A stretch of 64,000 nucleotides of DNA. It comes from Falsigemmobacter intermedius. GTDB taxonomy: Bacteria > Pseudomonadota > Alphaproteobacteria > Rhodobacterales > Rhodobacteraceae. The stretch covers positions 1 through 64,000 of the forward strand of contig NZ_SBLC01000015.1 of NCBI RefSeq assembly GCF_004054105.1, written 5' to 3'. Positions 18,161 to 27,719 of the stretch are shown here, piece by piece (position 1 is the stretch's first letter; each line of letters begins with the position of its first letter). The position numbers and the translations under genes were made by a program. The notes beneath the pieces are model-generated. The model was not told the origin of the DNA, searched no databases, and worked only from the letters and a program-made list of their open reading frames with translations.

Positions 18161-18747
18161 GTAAGCATCAGGGCGTCCCCTTCGGGGGGCGCCTCATCCA
18201 GCGCCCGGATCAATGCGCGCGCTTCTGCCAGCCCCGCCAGCGGCAGATCAGACAGGTCAGGCGGCGCAAATCCCGGCGGCATGCCCTGATTGTCCGGCGG
18301 GCAATAAAGCTGCAGATCGCCCTCTGCGCAGACCAGCGCCCCTTTGCTGAGTTGCAGGATCACCACCTCTTCAACGCTCTCCGGTGGCGTGCGGCAGATA
18401 CCGCCCCGCCCCTCCAGCACGGCCGCAGGCAGGGCCAGGGCGTCGCTGCCTGCCGGAAGCAGAACCGGCTGTTCGGGCAAGAGCCGCAAAGCGACCCGAT
18501 TGCCCAGCGCCCCTGCCGGGATCTCGAGCGGCCAGAGCGCCTCGGGCCAGGTGTCGGGCCCGGCCAGGCAGAAAGCACGCTGCACGGCGCGGATCTCTGC
18601 AAAGCCTGCCTCTGCGGTCAGCAAAAGATCGCCGGGGCGCAGCGCCGTTACCTCGCGAAAGCCGCGCGCAGTGACGAGGCGTGTGCCGCTGAGCAGCCCT
18701 TCGGTGACGAAACTGGCAGGTGTGTCGTCCTCGGATGATACGGACAT
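18130..18747 (-). CDS. Hint-domain protein without the splicing Cys
   Basis: The 205-residue protein contains a Hedgehog/intein (Hint_2-type) domain: 'GLLSGTRLVTARGFREVTALRPGDLLLTAEAGFAEIRAVQR' (about 17-57) corresponds to the usual 'CFTPGT.I.T..G...V..LRPGD.V.T' block. The normally first, catalytic Cys is Gly17 here, so self-splicing or cleavage is unlikely. The rest (about 75-150) fits the second half of the fold, and the last 40 residues are a helix-rich tail. The start is ATG 18747; an ORF opening further upstream is probably spurious. The gene overlaps the FadB-type gene tail to tail by 31 bases. Function unknown. Confidence 0.75.
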   Translation of the reverse strand: MSVSSEDDTPASFVTEGLLSGTRLVTARGFREVTALRPGDLLLTAEAGFAEIRAVQRAFCLAGPDTWPEALWPLEIPAGALGNRVALRLLPEQPVLLPAGSDALALPAAVLEGRGGICRTPPESVEEVVILQLSKGALVCAEGDLQLYCPPDNQGMPPGFAPPDLSDLPLAGLAEARALIRALDEAPPEGDALMLTQAALRAVPP

Positions 18748-18935
18748 GGGCCATCCTCTGGCTGCGCTTTTGCGACAGATAGCCTCAAAACGGCGATGGG
18801 GGGATAAAATTCCCCCGGAGCCGCATTTCAGGAAAGATCTGCGGCTTTCCCGCCGACCCGCCTTTTGGTGTGATTTACAAAAGCCAAAGCCCCCGGAATA
18901 GTTCCCTGCAAAGAGGCTGACAGGAGGGGGGATCC

Positions 18936-20573
18936 ATGGGCTGGCTGGCAGATGAACGGGGACTTGAGAAGACACGCGCCAACCACGTGCCGCTGACGCC
19001 TTTGTCTTATCTGCGCCGCGCGGTGGCGATCTGGCCGCAGCATGAGGCGCTGGTCTATGGCACCACCCGGCGCAGCTACCGCGCATTTTACGACAGGGTC
19101 AGCCGACTGGCTTCTGCTCTTGCAAAGCGCGGGGTGCAGCCGGGGGATGTGGTGGCGACGCTGATCCCCAATCTGCCGGCCCAGGTTGAGGCGCATTTCG
19201 GCGTGCCCGCCTGCGGGGCGGTTCTCAATGCCATCAACACGCGCCTCGATGTGGAGACGGTGGCCTATATCTTTGAGCATGGCGGCGCAAAGGTCGTGAT
19301 CGTTGACACCGCCTTTCTGCCGCTGGCGGAGGCGGCCTGCGCGGCCATGACCACCCGCCCGCCGCAGATCATTGAAGCGGGCGATCCGCAGGCGGGCTTC
19401 CCCGTCACGGGGCGGCATCCGGACTATGAGGCGCTGCTGGCGGAGGGCTATCCGGCTTTTGCCTGGATCCTGCCGGAAGATGAATGGGAGAGCCTTGCGC
19501 TGAACTATACCTCAGGCACCACCGGACGGCCCAAGGGGGTGGTTTATCACCACCGCGGCGCGGCGCTGGCAGCTCAGGGGCAGGTGATCTCCTGGCGGAT
19601 GGTGCTGCATCCGCACTATCTGACGATTGTGCCGCTTTTTCACTGCAATGCCTGGTGTCATCCCTGGATGATGCCGCTGGTGGGCGGCACGATTATCTGT
19701 TGCCGCGATATCACCGCGCGCGCCATCTATGCCGCCATCGCCGATGAAGGGGTGACCCATTTCGGCGGGGCGCCCATCGTGCTCAACAGCCTGATCAACG
19801 CCAAAGAGGAGGAGCGGCGCAGCTTTCCGCAGACGGTGGAGGTTTTCACCGCCGGGGCACCGCCGGCGGCTGCCACTCTTGCGGCGATTGAGCCCCTGGG
19901 GTTCAACGTAACCCAGGTTTACGGGCTGACTGAGACCTATGGTCCGGCCACCGAATGCACCTGGCAGGCGCAGTTCGACAGCCTGCCGGAGGAGGAGCGC
20001 TTTGCCGTAAAGGCCCGCACCGGGGTGGCGATGCCCTTTATGGAAGAGGTCACCGTGCTGGGGGAAGGCGATCAACCGGTGCCTTTCGACGGGGTGAGCC
20101 TCGGCGAGATTGCCCATCGCGGCAATGGGGTGATGAAGGGCTATTATAAGAACCCGGAGGCCACGGCAGAGGCCTTTCAGGGCGGCTGGTTCCGTTCAGG
20201 CGATATCGCTTACCGTCATGAGGACGGCTATATCAAAATCGCGGACCGGGCGAAGGATATCATCATCTCGGGCGGCGAGAATGTCAGCTCGGTGGAGGTC
20301 GAAGGCGTGCTGATGGCCCATCCCGCGGTCTCGCTTTGTGCTGTTGTGGCGCTGCCGGATGAGAAATGGGGCGAGGTGCCCTGCGCCTTTGTCGAGTTGA
20401 AAGAGGGGGCCGCGGCGGATGAGGCAGAGCTGATCGCCCATTGCCGCGCCCGTCTTGCGGGTTTTAAGACGCCGAAGAAGGTGGTCTTTGGTGATCTGCC
20501 CAAGACCTCAACGGGCAAGATCCAGAAATTCGAGTTACGGGGCCGGGCAAAGGGTCTGGCCGGATCGGCGTAG
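18936..20573 (+). CDS. Acyl-CoA synthetase (AMP-forming, DmdB/AlkK-like)
   Basis: The 545-residue adenylate-forming enzyme activates a fatty acid to its CoA ester. Visible motifs: P-loop-like 'LNYTSGTTGRPKGVVYHHR' (about 189-207), 'QVYGLTETYGPATEC' (about 327-341), 'FRSGDIAYRHEDGYIKIADRAKDIIISGGENVSSVEVE' (about 418-455) and the C-terminal catalytic Lys in 'LPKTSTGKIQKFELR'. It is closest in form to medium-chain ligases and to DmdB, the methylmercaptopropionate ligase. AGGAGGGGG precedes ATG 18936. It supplies substrate for the upstream dehydrogenases and thiolase and is probably a separate transcript, since the minus-strand Hint gene lies between. Confidence 0.93.
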   Translation: MGWLADERGLEKTRANHVPLTPLSYLRRAVAIWPQHEALVYGTTRRSYRAFYDRVSRLASALAKRGVQPGDVVATLIPNLPAQVEAHFGVPACGAVLNAINTRLDVETVAYIFEHGGAKVVIVDTAFLPLAEAACAAMTTRPPQIIEAGDPQAGFPVTGRHPDYEALLAEGYPAFAWILPEDEWESLALNYTSGTTGRPKGVVYHHRGAALAAQGQVISWRMVLHPHYLTIVPLFHCNAWCHPWMMPLVGGTIICCRDITARAIYAAIADEGVTHFGGAPIVLNSLINAKEEERRSFPQTVEVFTAGAPPAAATLAAIEPLGFNVTQVYGLTETYGPATECTWQAQFDSLPEEERFAVKARTGVAMPFMEEVTVLGEGDQPVPFDGVSLGEIAHRGNGVMKGYYKNPEATAEAFQGGWFRSGDIAYRHEDGYIKIADRAKDIIISGGENVSSVEVEGVLMAHPAVSLCAVVALPDEKWGEVPCAFVELKEGAAADEAELIAHCRARLAGFKTPKKVVFGDLPKTSTGKIQKFELRGRAKGLAGSA

Positions 20574-20600
20574 CGAAGTTCTGAGCCGGAAGGGCCAAGG

Positions 20601-20660
20601 GGGGCTCTGCCCCGCCAGGGCTGCGCCCTGGCCCCCGGAGTATTTTTAAAAAGCCAAAGC
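20601..20660 (+). repeat. Hairpin plus GGAGTATTT intergenic repeat, copy 3
   Basis: Bases 20601-20636 form two GC hairpins (GGGGCTCTGCCCC, then GCCAGGG/CCCTGGC). GGAGTATTT and an A-rich block ending AAGCCAAAGC follow at 20637-20660. The 36-base hairpin part is identical to 26491-26526. It lies in the gap between the convergent ligase gene and hemN and may end transcription. Confidence 0.75.
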
Positions 20661-20672
20661 CGGGGCGGGACG

Positions 20673-22028
20673 TCAGATCGCGGCCGAATGTGCGCTGCGC
20701 GACAGGTCAAAAGCATCGAAGGCGCGGGCAATCAGGCGGGTGAGCGGGCGGCCCTGTCGCGTGATGGTGAAGGCTGCTGGGGTATTTTCGACCATGGTGC
20801 CGAACTGCGCTTCGGCTTTTGCAAAGAGCGGCCCGGCGAGGGCGGCCACCTCCGGGAAGCGCGTTTCGAGATCGGTTTTATCAATGCGGAAGTCGCACAT
20901 CAGAGCCTCAATAATGCGGGCGCGCAGCAGATCTTCAGACCGGAAGCGGTGACCACGGGCGGTGGCGAACTCTCCCGCGCGGATCCGGCTGGTATAATCG
21001 CCCGTCGCGGCGGCATTTTGGGCATAGCCCTGAGGGAAGCGCGAGATCGAGGAGGCGCCAAGGCCGATCAGCACCTGTGCCGGATCATCGGTATAGCCCT
21101 GGAAGTTGCGGCGCAGACTGCCCTTTTCAGCGGCGCGGGCGAGACCGTCTGAAGGCAGCGCGAAATGATCGATGCCAATCTGACGGTAGCCTTCGGCCTC
21201 AAAGAGGGCGCGGGCGGTGTCGAAGAGGTCGAGCCGCGCCTCGGGGGTGGGCAGGGCCTCTGAGGGGATGAGTTGCTGACGGCGGCTCATCCAGGGGACA
21301 TGGGCATAGCCGTAAAGCGCCACCCGGTCCGGGCGCAGGGTGAGCAGGCGGGTGACGGAGGCGGTGATTTTCTCAGGGGTCTGATGTGGCAGGCCGAAAA
21401 GGATGTCCGCGTTCAGGCTGTTGATGCCGCGGGCGCGCAGCCCCTCAGCCGCCGCTTTGGTGATGTCATAGCTTTGGGCGCGGCCGATGGCTTTCTGGAT
21501 CTCAGGGTCGAAATCCTGCACGCCGATGGAGGCGCGGTTCATGCCCGCGCGTGCCAGCGCATCGAGGCGGGCGTCGTCGATCTCATTGGGGTCGATCTCC
21601 ACCGAGAATTCACCGCCCGGTGCCAGGGGGGCGAGGGCGAAGACAGCCTCTGCCAGCTCAGCCATGGCGTCGGCGGGCAGCAGGGTGGGCGTGCCGCCGC
21701 CCCAGTGCAGCCGGCTGAGGGTGACGCCGTCTGGCAGATGCTGCGCGAGCAGCTGCAGTTCCGCCTTCAGGGTCTGCAGATAGGCGGTGACGGGGCTGTC
21801 AGAAGTGGTGCCCTGGGTGCGGCAGGCACAAAACCAGCACAGACGCCGGCAGAAGGGCACATGCAGATAGAGCGAGATCTGCTCTCCGGCGGGAACGGCG
21901 GCCAGAAAACCCGCGAAATCCTGCGGGCCGGTGGCCGCGCTGAAATGCGGCGCCGTGGGATAGCTGGTGTAACGGGGGACCTTCGCGTCGAAAAGTCCAA
22001 GGCGGGTGAGTTGCGGGTCTGTGTCCAT
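20673..22028 (-). CDS. hemN: Oxygen-independent coproporphyrinogen III oxidase
   Basis: The 451-residue radical-SAM enzyme converts coproporphyrinogen III to protoporphyrinogen IX without oxygen, for haem (and, where present, bacteriochlorophyll) synthesis. The [4Fe-4S]-binding Cys residues C60, C64 and C67 lie in 'LHVPFCRRLCWFCACRTQ', followed by 'LHWGGGTPTLLPADAMAEL' and 'SVEIDPNEI'. The YTSYPTAPHF start and the full HemN C-terminal domain place it in the HemN group rather than HemW. It diverges from fnrL across an FNR box 35 bases before its start, so anaerobic induction by FnrL is expected. Confidence 0.95.
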   Translation of the reverse strand: MDTDPQLTRLGLFDAKVPRYTSYPTAPHFSAATGPQDFAGFLAAVPAGEQISLYLHVPFCRRLCWFCACRTQGTTSDSPVTAYLQTLKAELQLLAQHLPDGVTLSRLHWGGGTPTLLPADAMAELAEAVFALAPLAPGGEFSVEIDPNEIDDARLDALARAGMNRASIGVQDFDPEIQKAIGRAQSYDITKAAAEGLRARGINSLNADILFGLPHQTPEKITASVTRLLTLRPDRVALYGYAHVPWMSRRQQLIPSEALPTPEARLDLFDTARALFEAEGYRQIGIDHFALPSDGLARAAEKGSLRRNFQGYTDDPAQVLIGLGASSISRFPQGYAQNAAATGDYTSRIRAGEFATARGHRFRSEDLLRARIIEALMCDFRIDKTDLETRFPEVAALAGPLFAKAEAQFGTMVENTPAAFTITRQGRPLTRLIARAFDAFDLSRSAHSAAI

Positions 22029-22062
22029 GCGTGTTAGCTACGCAACAGACGGCTGTCCGTCC

Positions 22063-22076
22063 TTGACCTGTATCAA
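22063..22076. promoter_or_regulatory. FNR box between hemN and fnrL
   Basis: TTGACCTGTATCAA matches the TTGATNNNNATCAA consensus with one change. It sits in the 78-base gap between the divergent starts, 35 bases before hemN and 31 before fnrL, so one dimer could control both. Confidence 0.85.
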
Positions 22077-22106
22077 ATTCCACCTCCTTTGCCGGATTGC
22101 ATTCAG

Positions 22107-22859
22107 ATGAGCGTTAAGCCCAGGCCGCTGGCGCCGCAGATTGCCTGCGGGGACTGTCAGATCCGCCATCGCGCGGTCTGTGCCCGCTGCGACGGGGATG
22201 AACTCAGGGCGCTGGAAGAGATCAAATATTACCGCCGCTTTGAGGCCGGTCAGACCCTCGTGTGGTCCGGCGACCGGATGGATTTCGTGGCCTCAGTCGT
22301 CAATGGCATTGCCACGCTGACCCAGACCATGGAGGACGGGCGGCGGCAGATGGTGGGGCTTTTGCTGCCCTCTGATTTCGTGGGCCGCCCCGGTCGGGCA
22401 CGGGCGCCCTATGATGTGACGGCCACCACGGATGTCATGCTGTGCTGTTTTCGCCGGGAGCCCTTTGAGGCCATGATCCGCGAGACACCGCATCTGGCGC
22501 AGCGCCTGCTGGAAATGACGCTGGATGAGCTGGATGCGGCGCGGGAATGGATGCTTCTGCTGGGCCGCAAAACCGCGCGGGAAAAGATCGCAAGCCTGCT
22601 GGCCATTCTGGCGCGGCGCAATGCAACGCTTCAGGCCCGGGCCGGGTCGGGCGGGACCATCACTTTTGATCTGCCGCTGACGCGCGAGGCGATGTCGGAT
22701 TACCTTGGCCTGACCCTTGAGACGGTGAGCCGGCAGATTTCAGCGCTCAGGCGCGATGGGGTGATCCACCTCGAGGGCAAGCGGCACATCACCGTGCCGG
22801 ATATGAACCGTCTGCTGAGTGAGGCAGGCGATGACAGTGACGGCGGTCTGGTTGACTGA
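22107..22859 (+). CDS. fnrL: FnrL, oxygen-sensing Crp/Fnr regulator
   Basis: The 250-residue protein is a Crp/Fnr regulator with the N-terminal cluster 'CGDCQIRHRAVCARC' (C14, C17, C25, C28) and a central Cys pair in 'DVMLCCFRREPF', consistent with an O2-labile [4Fe-4S] cluster. Then come a cyclic-nucleotide-type beta-barrel, a dimer helix ('QRLLEMTLDELDAAREWMLLLGRKTAREKIASLLA') and the HTH 'LTREAMSDYLGLTLETVSRQISALRRDGVI', whose recognition helix has the FNR E-SR signature. ATG 22107 is preferred; TTG 22089 is possible. Near its own FNR box, so autoregulation is likely. Confidence 0.95.
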   Translation: MSVKPRPLAPQIACGDCQIRHRAVCARCDGDELRALEEIKYYRRFEAGQTLVWSGDRMDFVASVVNGIATLTQTMEDGRRQMVGLLLPSDFVGRPGRARAPYDVTATTDVMLCCFRREPFEAMIRETPHLAQRLLEMTLDELDAAREWMLLLGRKTAREKIASLLAILARRNATLQARAGSGGTITFDLPLTREAMSDYLGLTLETVSRQISALRRDGVIHLEGKRHITVPDMNRLLSEAGDDSDGGLVD

Positions 22860-22883
22860 GCCGCAATCAGGAAAGGTCTGCCG

Positions 22884-23702
22884 ATGAAGCTGTTGTTTCT
22901 GGGCGATGTCATGGGTCGTGCCGGGCGCAATGCCATTTCGGGTCAGCTTGCAAAGCTGCGCGCGGACTGGGGGCTCGATTTTGTGGTGGTCAATGGCGAG
23001 AACGCATCAAGCGGCGCCGGGCTGACCATGGCGCATTCCAAAGCACTGCTGGAAGCGGGTGCCGATGTGGTGACGCTGGGCGATCATGCCTTTGACCAGA
23101 AAGACATGCTCAGCTTCATCGATAAAGAGCCGCGCATTCTGCGGCCGCTGAACTTCTCTAAAACCGCGCCGGGGAAAGGCGCGCGGGTCTATCAGGACCA
23201 CCGGGGACGTAAGGTGCTGGTGACCCAGGTTCTGGGCCAGGTCTTTATGAAACGCCCCTTTGACGACCCCTTCTCGGCCGTGTTGCAGGTGATGCGCGCC
23301 CATCCCCTGGGCGGCCAGGTCCAGGCGGCGATTCTGGACATCCATTGCGAGGCCACTTCTGAGAAGATGGCCATGGGTCACTGGTGCGACGGCCATATGA
23401 GCCTTGTGGTCGGCACCCATACCCATGTGCCCACCGCCGATACCATGATCCTGCCGGGCGGCACCGCCTTTCAGTCGGATGCAGGGATGTGCGGCGATTA
23501 CAACTCGGTCATCGGCATGCAGAAGGATGAGCCGATGCGCCGCTTCATCACCGGCATGCCGGGCGGGCGTTTTGAGCCTGCGGGTGGCGAGGCGACCCTG
23601 TCGGGCGTCTATGTTGAGACGGATGATAAGACCGGAAAGGCTCTGGTGGTGAAAGCCATCCGTGTGGGCGGGCGCCTGGCGCAGTCGACGCCGCTTTCCT
23701 GA
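22884..23702 (+). CDS. YmdB-family metallophosphoesterase
   Basis: The 272-residue protein matches the TIGR00282/YmdB family of di-metal phosphodiesterases: 'MKLLFLGDVMGRAGR' (Asp metal ligand), 'VVVNGENASSGAGL' (Asn/Glu ligands), 'VVTLGDHAFDQKD' (His), and 'DIHCEATSEK', 'VGTHTHVPTADTMILPGGTAFQSDAGMCG' (His ligands). B. subtilis YmdB hydrolyses 2',3'-cyclic nucleotides and affects biofilm choice; the role here is unknown. It begins 24 bases after fnrL and is probably cotranscribed. A 16-base tandem duplication spans its stop codon. Confidence 0.92.
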   Translation: MKLLFLGDVMGRAGRNAISGQLAKLRADWGLDFVVVNGENASSGAGLTMAHSKALLEAGADVVTLGDHAFDQKDMLSFIDKEPRILRPLNFSKTAPGKGARVYQDHRGRKVLVTQVLGQVFMKRPFDDPFSAVLQVMRAHPLGGQVQAAILDIHCEATSEKMAMGHWCDGHMSLVVGTHTHVPTADTMILPGGTAFQSDAGMCGDYNSVIGMQKDEPMRRFITGMPGGRFEPAGGEATLSGVYVETDDKTGKALVVKAIRVGGRLAQSTPLS

Positions 23703-23718
23703 GACGCCGCTTTCCTGA
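23687..23718 (+). repeat. 16-base tandem duplication across the stop codon
   Basis: GACGCCGCTTTCCTGA occurs twice in direct succession (23687-23702 and 23703-23718). The first copy ends with the TGA stop of the phosphodiesterase gene. Confidence 0.85.
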
Positions 23719-23808
23719 GCCGCTGCACCGCCTGCAGCGACGCAGGCCGCTTGCCGCTGCCGCGCACTCCTGCTCAGATGCAGCAGTTGCGTGGAGGAAG
23801 AGTAACGG

Positions 23809-25587
23809 ATGCTCGGTTTTGAATTTTCTCAGCCCGTCATGGCCACTCTCGCCCTGCTGATCCTGGGCGGGATGTTTGTGCTGTTCCTGCGCGAAACCTG
23901 GCCGGTTGAGGTGGTGGCGATCGCCGGGGCGGCGCTGATGCTGGTGCTTGGCATTCTGCCGATGTCCGATGCCGTGGACAGCCTCTCGAACTCGGCGCCC
24001 TGGACCATTGCCTTCATGTTCATGATCATGGGGGGGCTGGTGCGCACCGGCGCGGTGGAAATGATGGTCTCAACCGTCAGCCGCCATGTGGATGATCACC
24101 CGAAGCTGACGGTGGTGGGGCTTTTTGCTTTTGTGGCGCTGGCCTCGCCCTTTATGAACAACACGCCCCTGGTGGCGGTGATGATCCCGGTGGTGATCCG
24201 GCTGGCCGTCCGTATCGGCACCTCGCCCTCCAAGATGCTGATCCCGCTGAGTTATCTGACCGTCATGGGCGGCATGATCACCCTGATCGGCACCTCGACC
24301 AATATTCTGGTGGACGGGGTCGCACGGCGGGCGGGGCTGGAGCCCTTTTCGATCTTTGAGATCGCGCCGCTCGGTCTGGTGATCACCCTGGTGGGCGCGG
24401 CCTTTCTGGCGCTGGCTGCGAAGAGCCTGCTGCCCGACCGGCAGTCTATGGGCACCCTGCTCACGGACCGCACGCGGCGGAAGTATTTTACGGAGATGGT
24501 CGTGCCCGAAGGCTCGGCGCTGATCGGCACAAAGGCCCTGGACGCGGATCTCTTCCGCCCCGACGGGGTGCGGGTGATCGATGTGCTGCGCGGCGATCTC
24601 TCGCTGCGCCGCAACCTCGCAGAGGTGATTTTGCAAGCCGGAGACCGGGTGGTGCTGCGCTCAGATATGGCGGAACTGCTGGGGCTGAAGGACCGGCCTG
24701 AGCTGACGCTTGCGGCGCGGGTCTCCTCGGTAGAGACCGAGACCGTGGAGGTTCTGATCACCCCGGGCTGCCGGATGCTGGGGCGACAACTGGGGGAGAT
24801 GCGGCTGCGGCGGCGCTACGGCGTCTATGTGATCGCCGCGCACCGGCGCAATCAGAACATCGGGCGGCAGCTCGAGGATCTGGTGGTCCAGGTCGGCGAT
24901 ACCCTGCTGCTGGAGGGGGCGATTGCTGATATCCAGCGCCTGGCCGCCGATATGGACCTGGTGGAGGTGAACCGCCCCTCCGACCGTGCCTATCGGCGTG
25001 GGAAAGCTCCGATTGCAATTGCGGCCCTGGCGCTGGTGGTGGTGCTTTCAGCATTCGATCTGGCGCCGATCCTGGCGCTGGCGCTGGTGGGGGTGGCGCT
25101 GATCCTTGTGACGCGCTGCGTGGACCCGGATGAGGCTTTGTCCTTTGTCGACGGGCGCCTGCTGGCGATGATCTTTGCCATGGTGGCCGTGGGCGCCGGT
25201 CTCGATCATTCGGGCGCGGTGGGGCTGATCGTGGGGGGTGTTGAGCCCTGGCTGCGGGATCTGCCGCCCATGGCGCTGATTTTCTGCGTCTATCTTCTCG
25301 GGCTGATCCTGACGGAGTTTCTGTCAAACAACGCGGTGGCTGTGCTGTACACGCCGGTGGCCATCAGTCTGGCCAATGAACTCGGCCATGACCCGAGACC
25401 CTTTGTGGTGGCGGTGATGTTCTCAGCCACTTTGGCCTTTGCCACACCCATCGGCTATCAGACCAATCTGATGGTCTATGGCCCCGGTGGCTATAAATTC
25501 AGCGATTATGTGCGGGTGGGCGTCCCGTTGAACCTGATCACCTGCGTGATTGCGACGATTCTGATCCCGATCCTGTGGCCTCTGTAA
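23809..25587 (+). CDS. SLC13/DASS-type permease with central RCK_C pair
   Basis: The 592-residue inner-membrane protein has an ArsB/NhaD-like transporter layout: transmembrane helices in about 10-200 ('MNNTPLVAVMIPVVIRLAV', 'GGMITLIGTSTNILVDG') and again in about 400-590 ('EFLSNNAVAVLYTPVAISLANELG'), with two soluble TrkA-C/RCK_C domains between about 210 and 390. Family members carry anions such as sulfate, citrate or dicarboxylates; the 'GTSTNILV' and 'SNNAVAVL' hairpins are the substrate sites. The substrate is not evident. It follows the phosphodiesterase gene by 106 bases. Confidence 0.9.
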   Translation: MLGFEFSQPVMATLALLILGGMFVLFLRETWPVEVVAIAGAALMLVLGILPMSDAVDSLSNSAPWTIAFMFMIMGGLVRTGAVEMMVSTVSRHVDDHPKLTVVGLFAFVALASPFMNNTPLVAVMIPVVIRLAVRIGTSPSKMLIPLSYLTVMGGMITLIGTSTNILVDGVARRAGLEPFSIFEIAPLGLVITLVGAAFLALAAKSLLPDRQSMGTLLTDRTRRKYFTEMVVPEGSALIGTKALDADLFRPDGVRVIDVLRGDLSLRRNLAEVILQAGDRVVLRSDMAELLGLKDRPELTLAARVSSVETETVEVLITPGCRMLGRQLGEMRLRRRYGVYVIAAHRRNQNIGRQLEDLVVQVGDTLLLEGAIADIQRLAADMDLVEVNRPSDRAYRRGKAPIAIAALALVVVLSAFDLAPILALALVGVALILVTRCVDPDEALSFVDGRLLAMIFAMVAVGAGLDHSGAVGLIVGGVEPWLRDLPPMALIFCVYLLGLILTEFLSNNAVAVLYTPVAISLANELGHDPRPFVVAVMFSATLAFATPIGYQTNLMVYGPGGYKFSDYVRVGVPLNLITCVIATILIPILWPL

Positions 25588-25664
25588 GGGGCGGGGTTGC
25601 GGGAGAGGCTTTCCGCGCTTTATAGAGGCCCATCAACAGACACAGTCTCCCGGGAGAAGGTCAC

Positions 25665-26405
25665 ATGGCAGGCCATTCGAAATGGGCGAACATCCAGCAC
25701 CGCAAGGGCAAGCAGGATGGCATCCGCTCCAAGATGTTCTCGAAGCTGGCGAAGGAAATCACCGTCGCCGCCAAGATGGGCGACCCTGATCCCGATAAAA
25801 ACCCGCGTCTGCGTCTGGCCGTGAAAGCTGCGAAAGCCCAGTCGATGCCGAAAGACGTCATCGACCGCGCCATCAAGAAATCGCAGGGCGGCGATGCGGC
25901 GGATTACACCGAGATCCGTTACGAAGGCTATGGCGCAGGCGGCATTGCGATCATCGTTGAAGCGATGACCGACAACCTGAACCGCACCGCCTCAAACGTG
26001 CGCAGCTATTTCACTAAAGCGGGCGGCAATATGGGCCAGACCGGCTCGGTGAGCCATGGCTTCGACCGTCTGGGCGAGATCACCTATCCTTTGAGCGTGG
26101 GTGATGCCGATAAGGTCATGGAAGCGGCGATCGAAGCCGGTGCCGATGATGTTCAGACCGATGAAGACGGCCATTTCATCTACTGTGCGGTGGAAGATCT
26201 TTCGGCGGTCTCCGAAGCGCTGGAAGCAACACTTGGAGAATCGACCGAGTCGAAGCTGATCTGGAAGCCCCAGTCGCTGACCGAGGTGGATCTGGAAACC
26301 GCTCAGAAGCTGATGAAGCTGGTGGATCTGCTGGAAGAGGATGACGACGTTCAGACCGTCACCCATAACTTCGACGTCCCGGAGGATGTCGCAGCACAGC
26401 TCTGA
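25665..26405 (+). CDS. YebC/PmpR-family protein
   Basis: The 246-residue protein starts [18 protein letters not shown] and matches YebC throughout, with three domains and the acidic '[25 protein letters not shown]' end. It has been described as a transcription regulator and, more recently, as a ribosome-associated factor that helps translate difficult sequences such as polyproline. It is a single gene with GGGAGAAGG before ATG 25665 and a strong terminator after it. In many bacteria it neighbours ruvC; that is not so here. Confidence 0.95.
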   Translation: MAGHSKWANIQHRKGKQDGIRSKMFSKLAKEITVAAKMGDPDPDKNPRLRLAVKAAKAQSMPKDVIDRAIKKSQGGDAADYTEIRYEGYGAGGIAIIVEAMTDNLNRTASNVRSYFTKAGGNMGQTGSVSHGFDRLGEITYPLSVGDADKVMEAAIEAGADDVQTDEDGHFIYCAVEDLSAVSEALEATLGESTESKLIWKPQSLTEVDLETAQKLMKLVDLLEEDDDVQTVTHNFDVPEDVAAQL

Positions 26406-26437
26406 TCCGTCAGACGGCTTTCGCGCTACACATTTTG

Positions 26438-26474
26438 AAGCCCCCGGCCCCGCAGCGGACCGGGGGCTTTTTTC
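26438..26474 (+). terminator. Terminator after the YebC-family gene
   Basis: AAGCCCCCGG and CCGGGGGCTT form a 10-bp stem (26438-26469), followed by a T run. Confidence 0.88.
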
Positions 26475-26490
26475 CTGCGGCAGCGGAAGA

Positions 26491-26552
26491 GGGGCTCTGC
26501 CCCGCCAGGGCTGCGCCCTGGCCCCCCGGAGTATTTTTGAAAACCCAAAGCC
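26491..26552 (+). repeat. Hairpin plus GGAGTATTT intergenic repeat, copy 4
   Basis: The first 36 bases (26491-26526) are the same double GC hairpin as at 20601-20636. GGAGTATTT and an A-rich block ending CCCAAAGCC follow at 26528-26552. It lies between the convergent YebC-family and nrdF genes. Confidence 0.75.
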
Positions 26553-26565
26553 TCAAATGAGAAGA

Positions 26566-26590
26566 CCCGGGCGCGATGGATGCGCCCGGG
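26566..26590 (-). terminator. Terminator after nrdF
   Basis: CCCGGGCGC and GCGCCCGGG form a 9-bp stem with a 7-base loop, 35 bases past the nrdF stop. The T tract on the minus strand is weak. Confidence 0.55.
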
Positions 26591-26624
26591 CCTGTTTCCC
26601 TTTGGGGACCTGGAACGGCCAGGA

Positions 26625-27710
<1,086 letters not shown>

Positions 27711-27719
27711 ACCGCGGTT

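Noticed and set aside
11112-20573. A DMSP demethylation operon
   Set aside because: Only DmdB- and DmdC-like genes are present; the demethylase dmdA and hydratase dmdD are missing, and beta-oxidation genes explain the locus.
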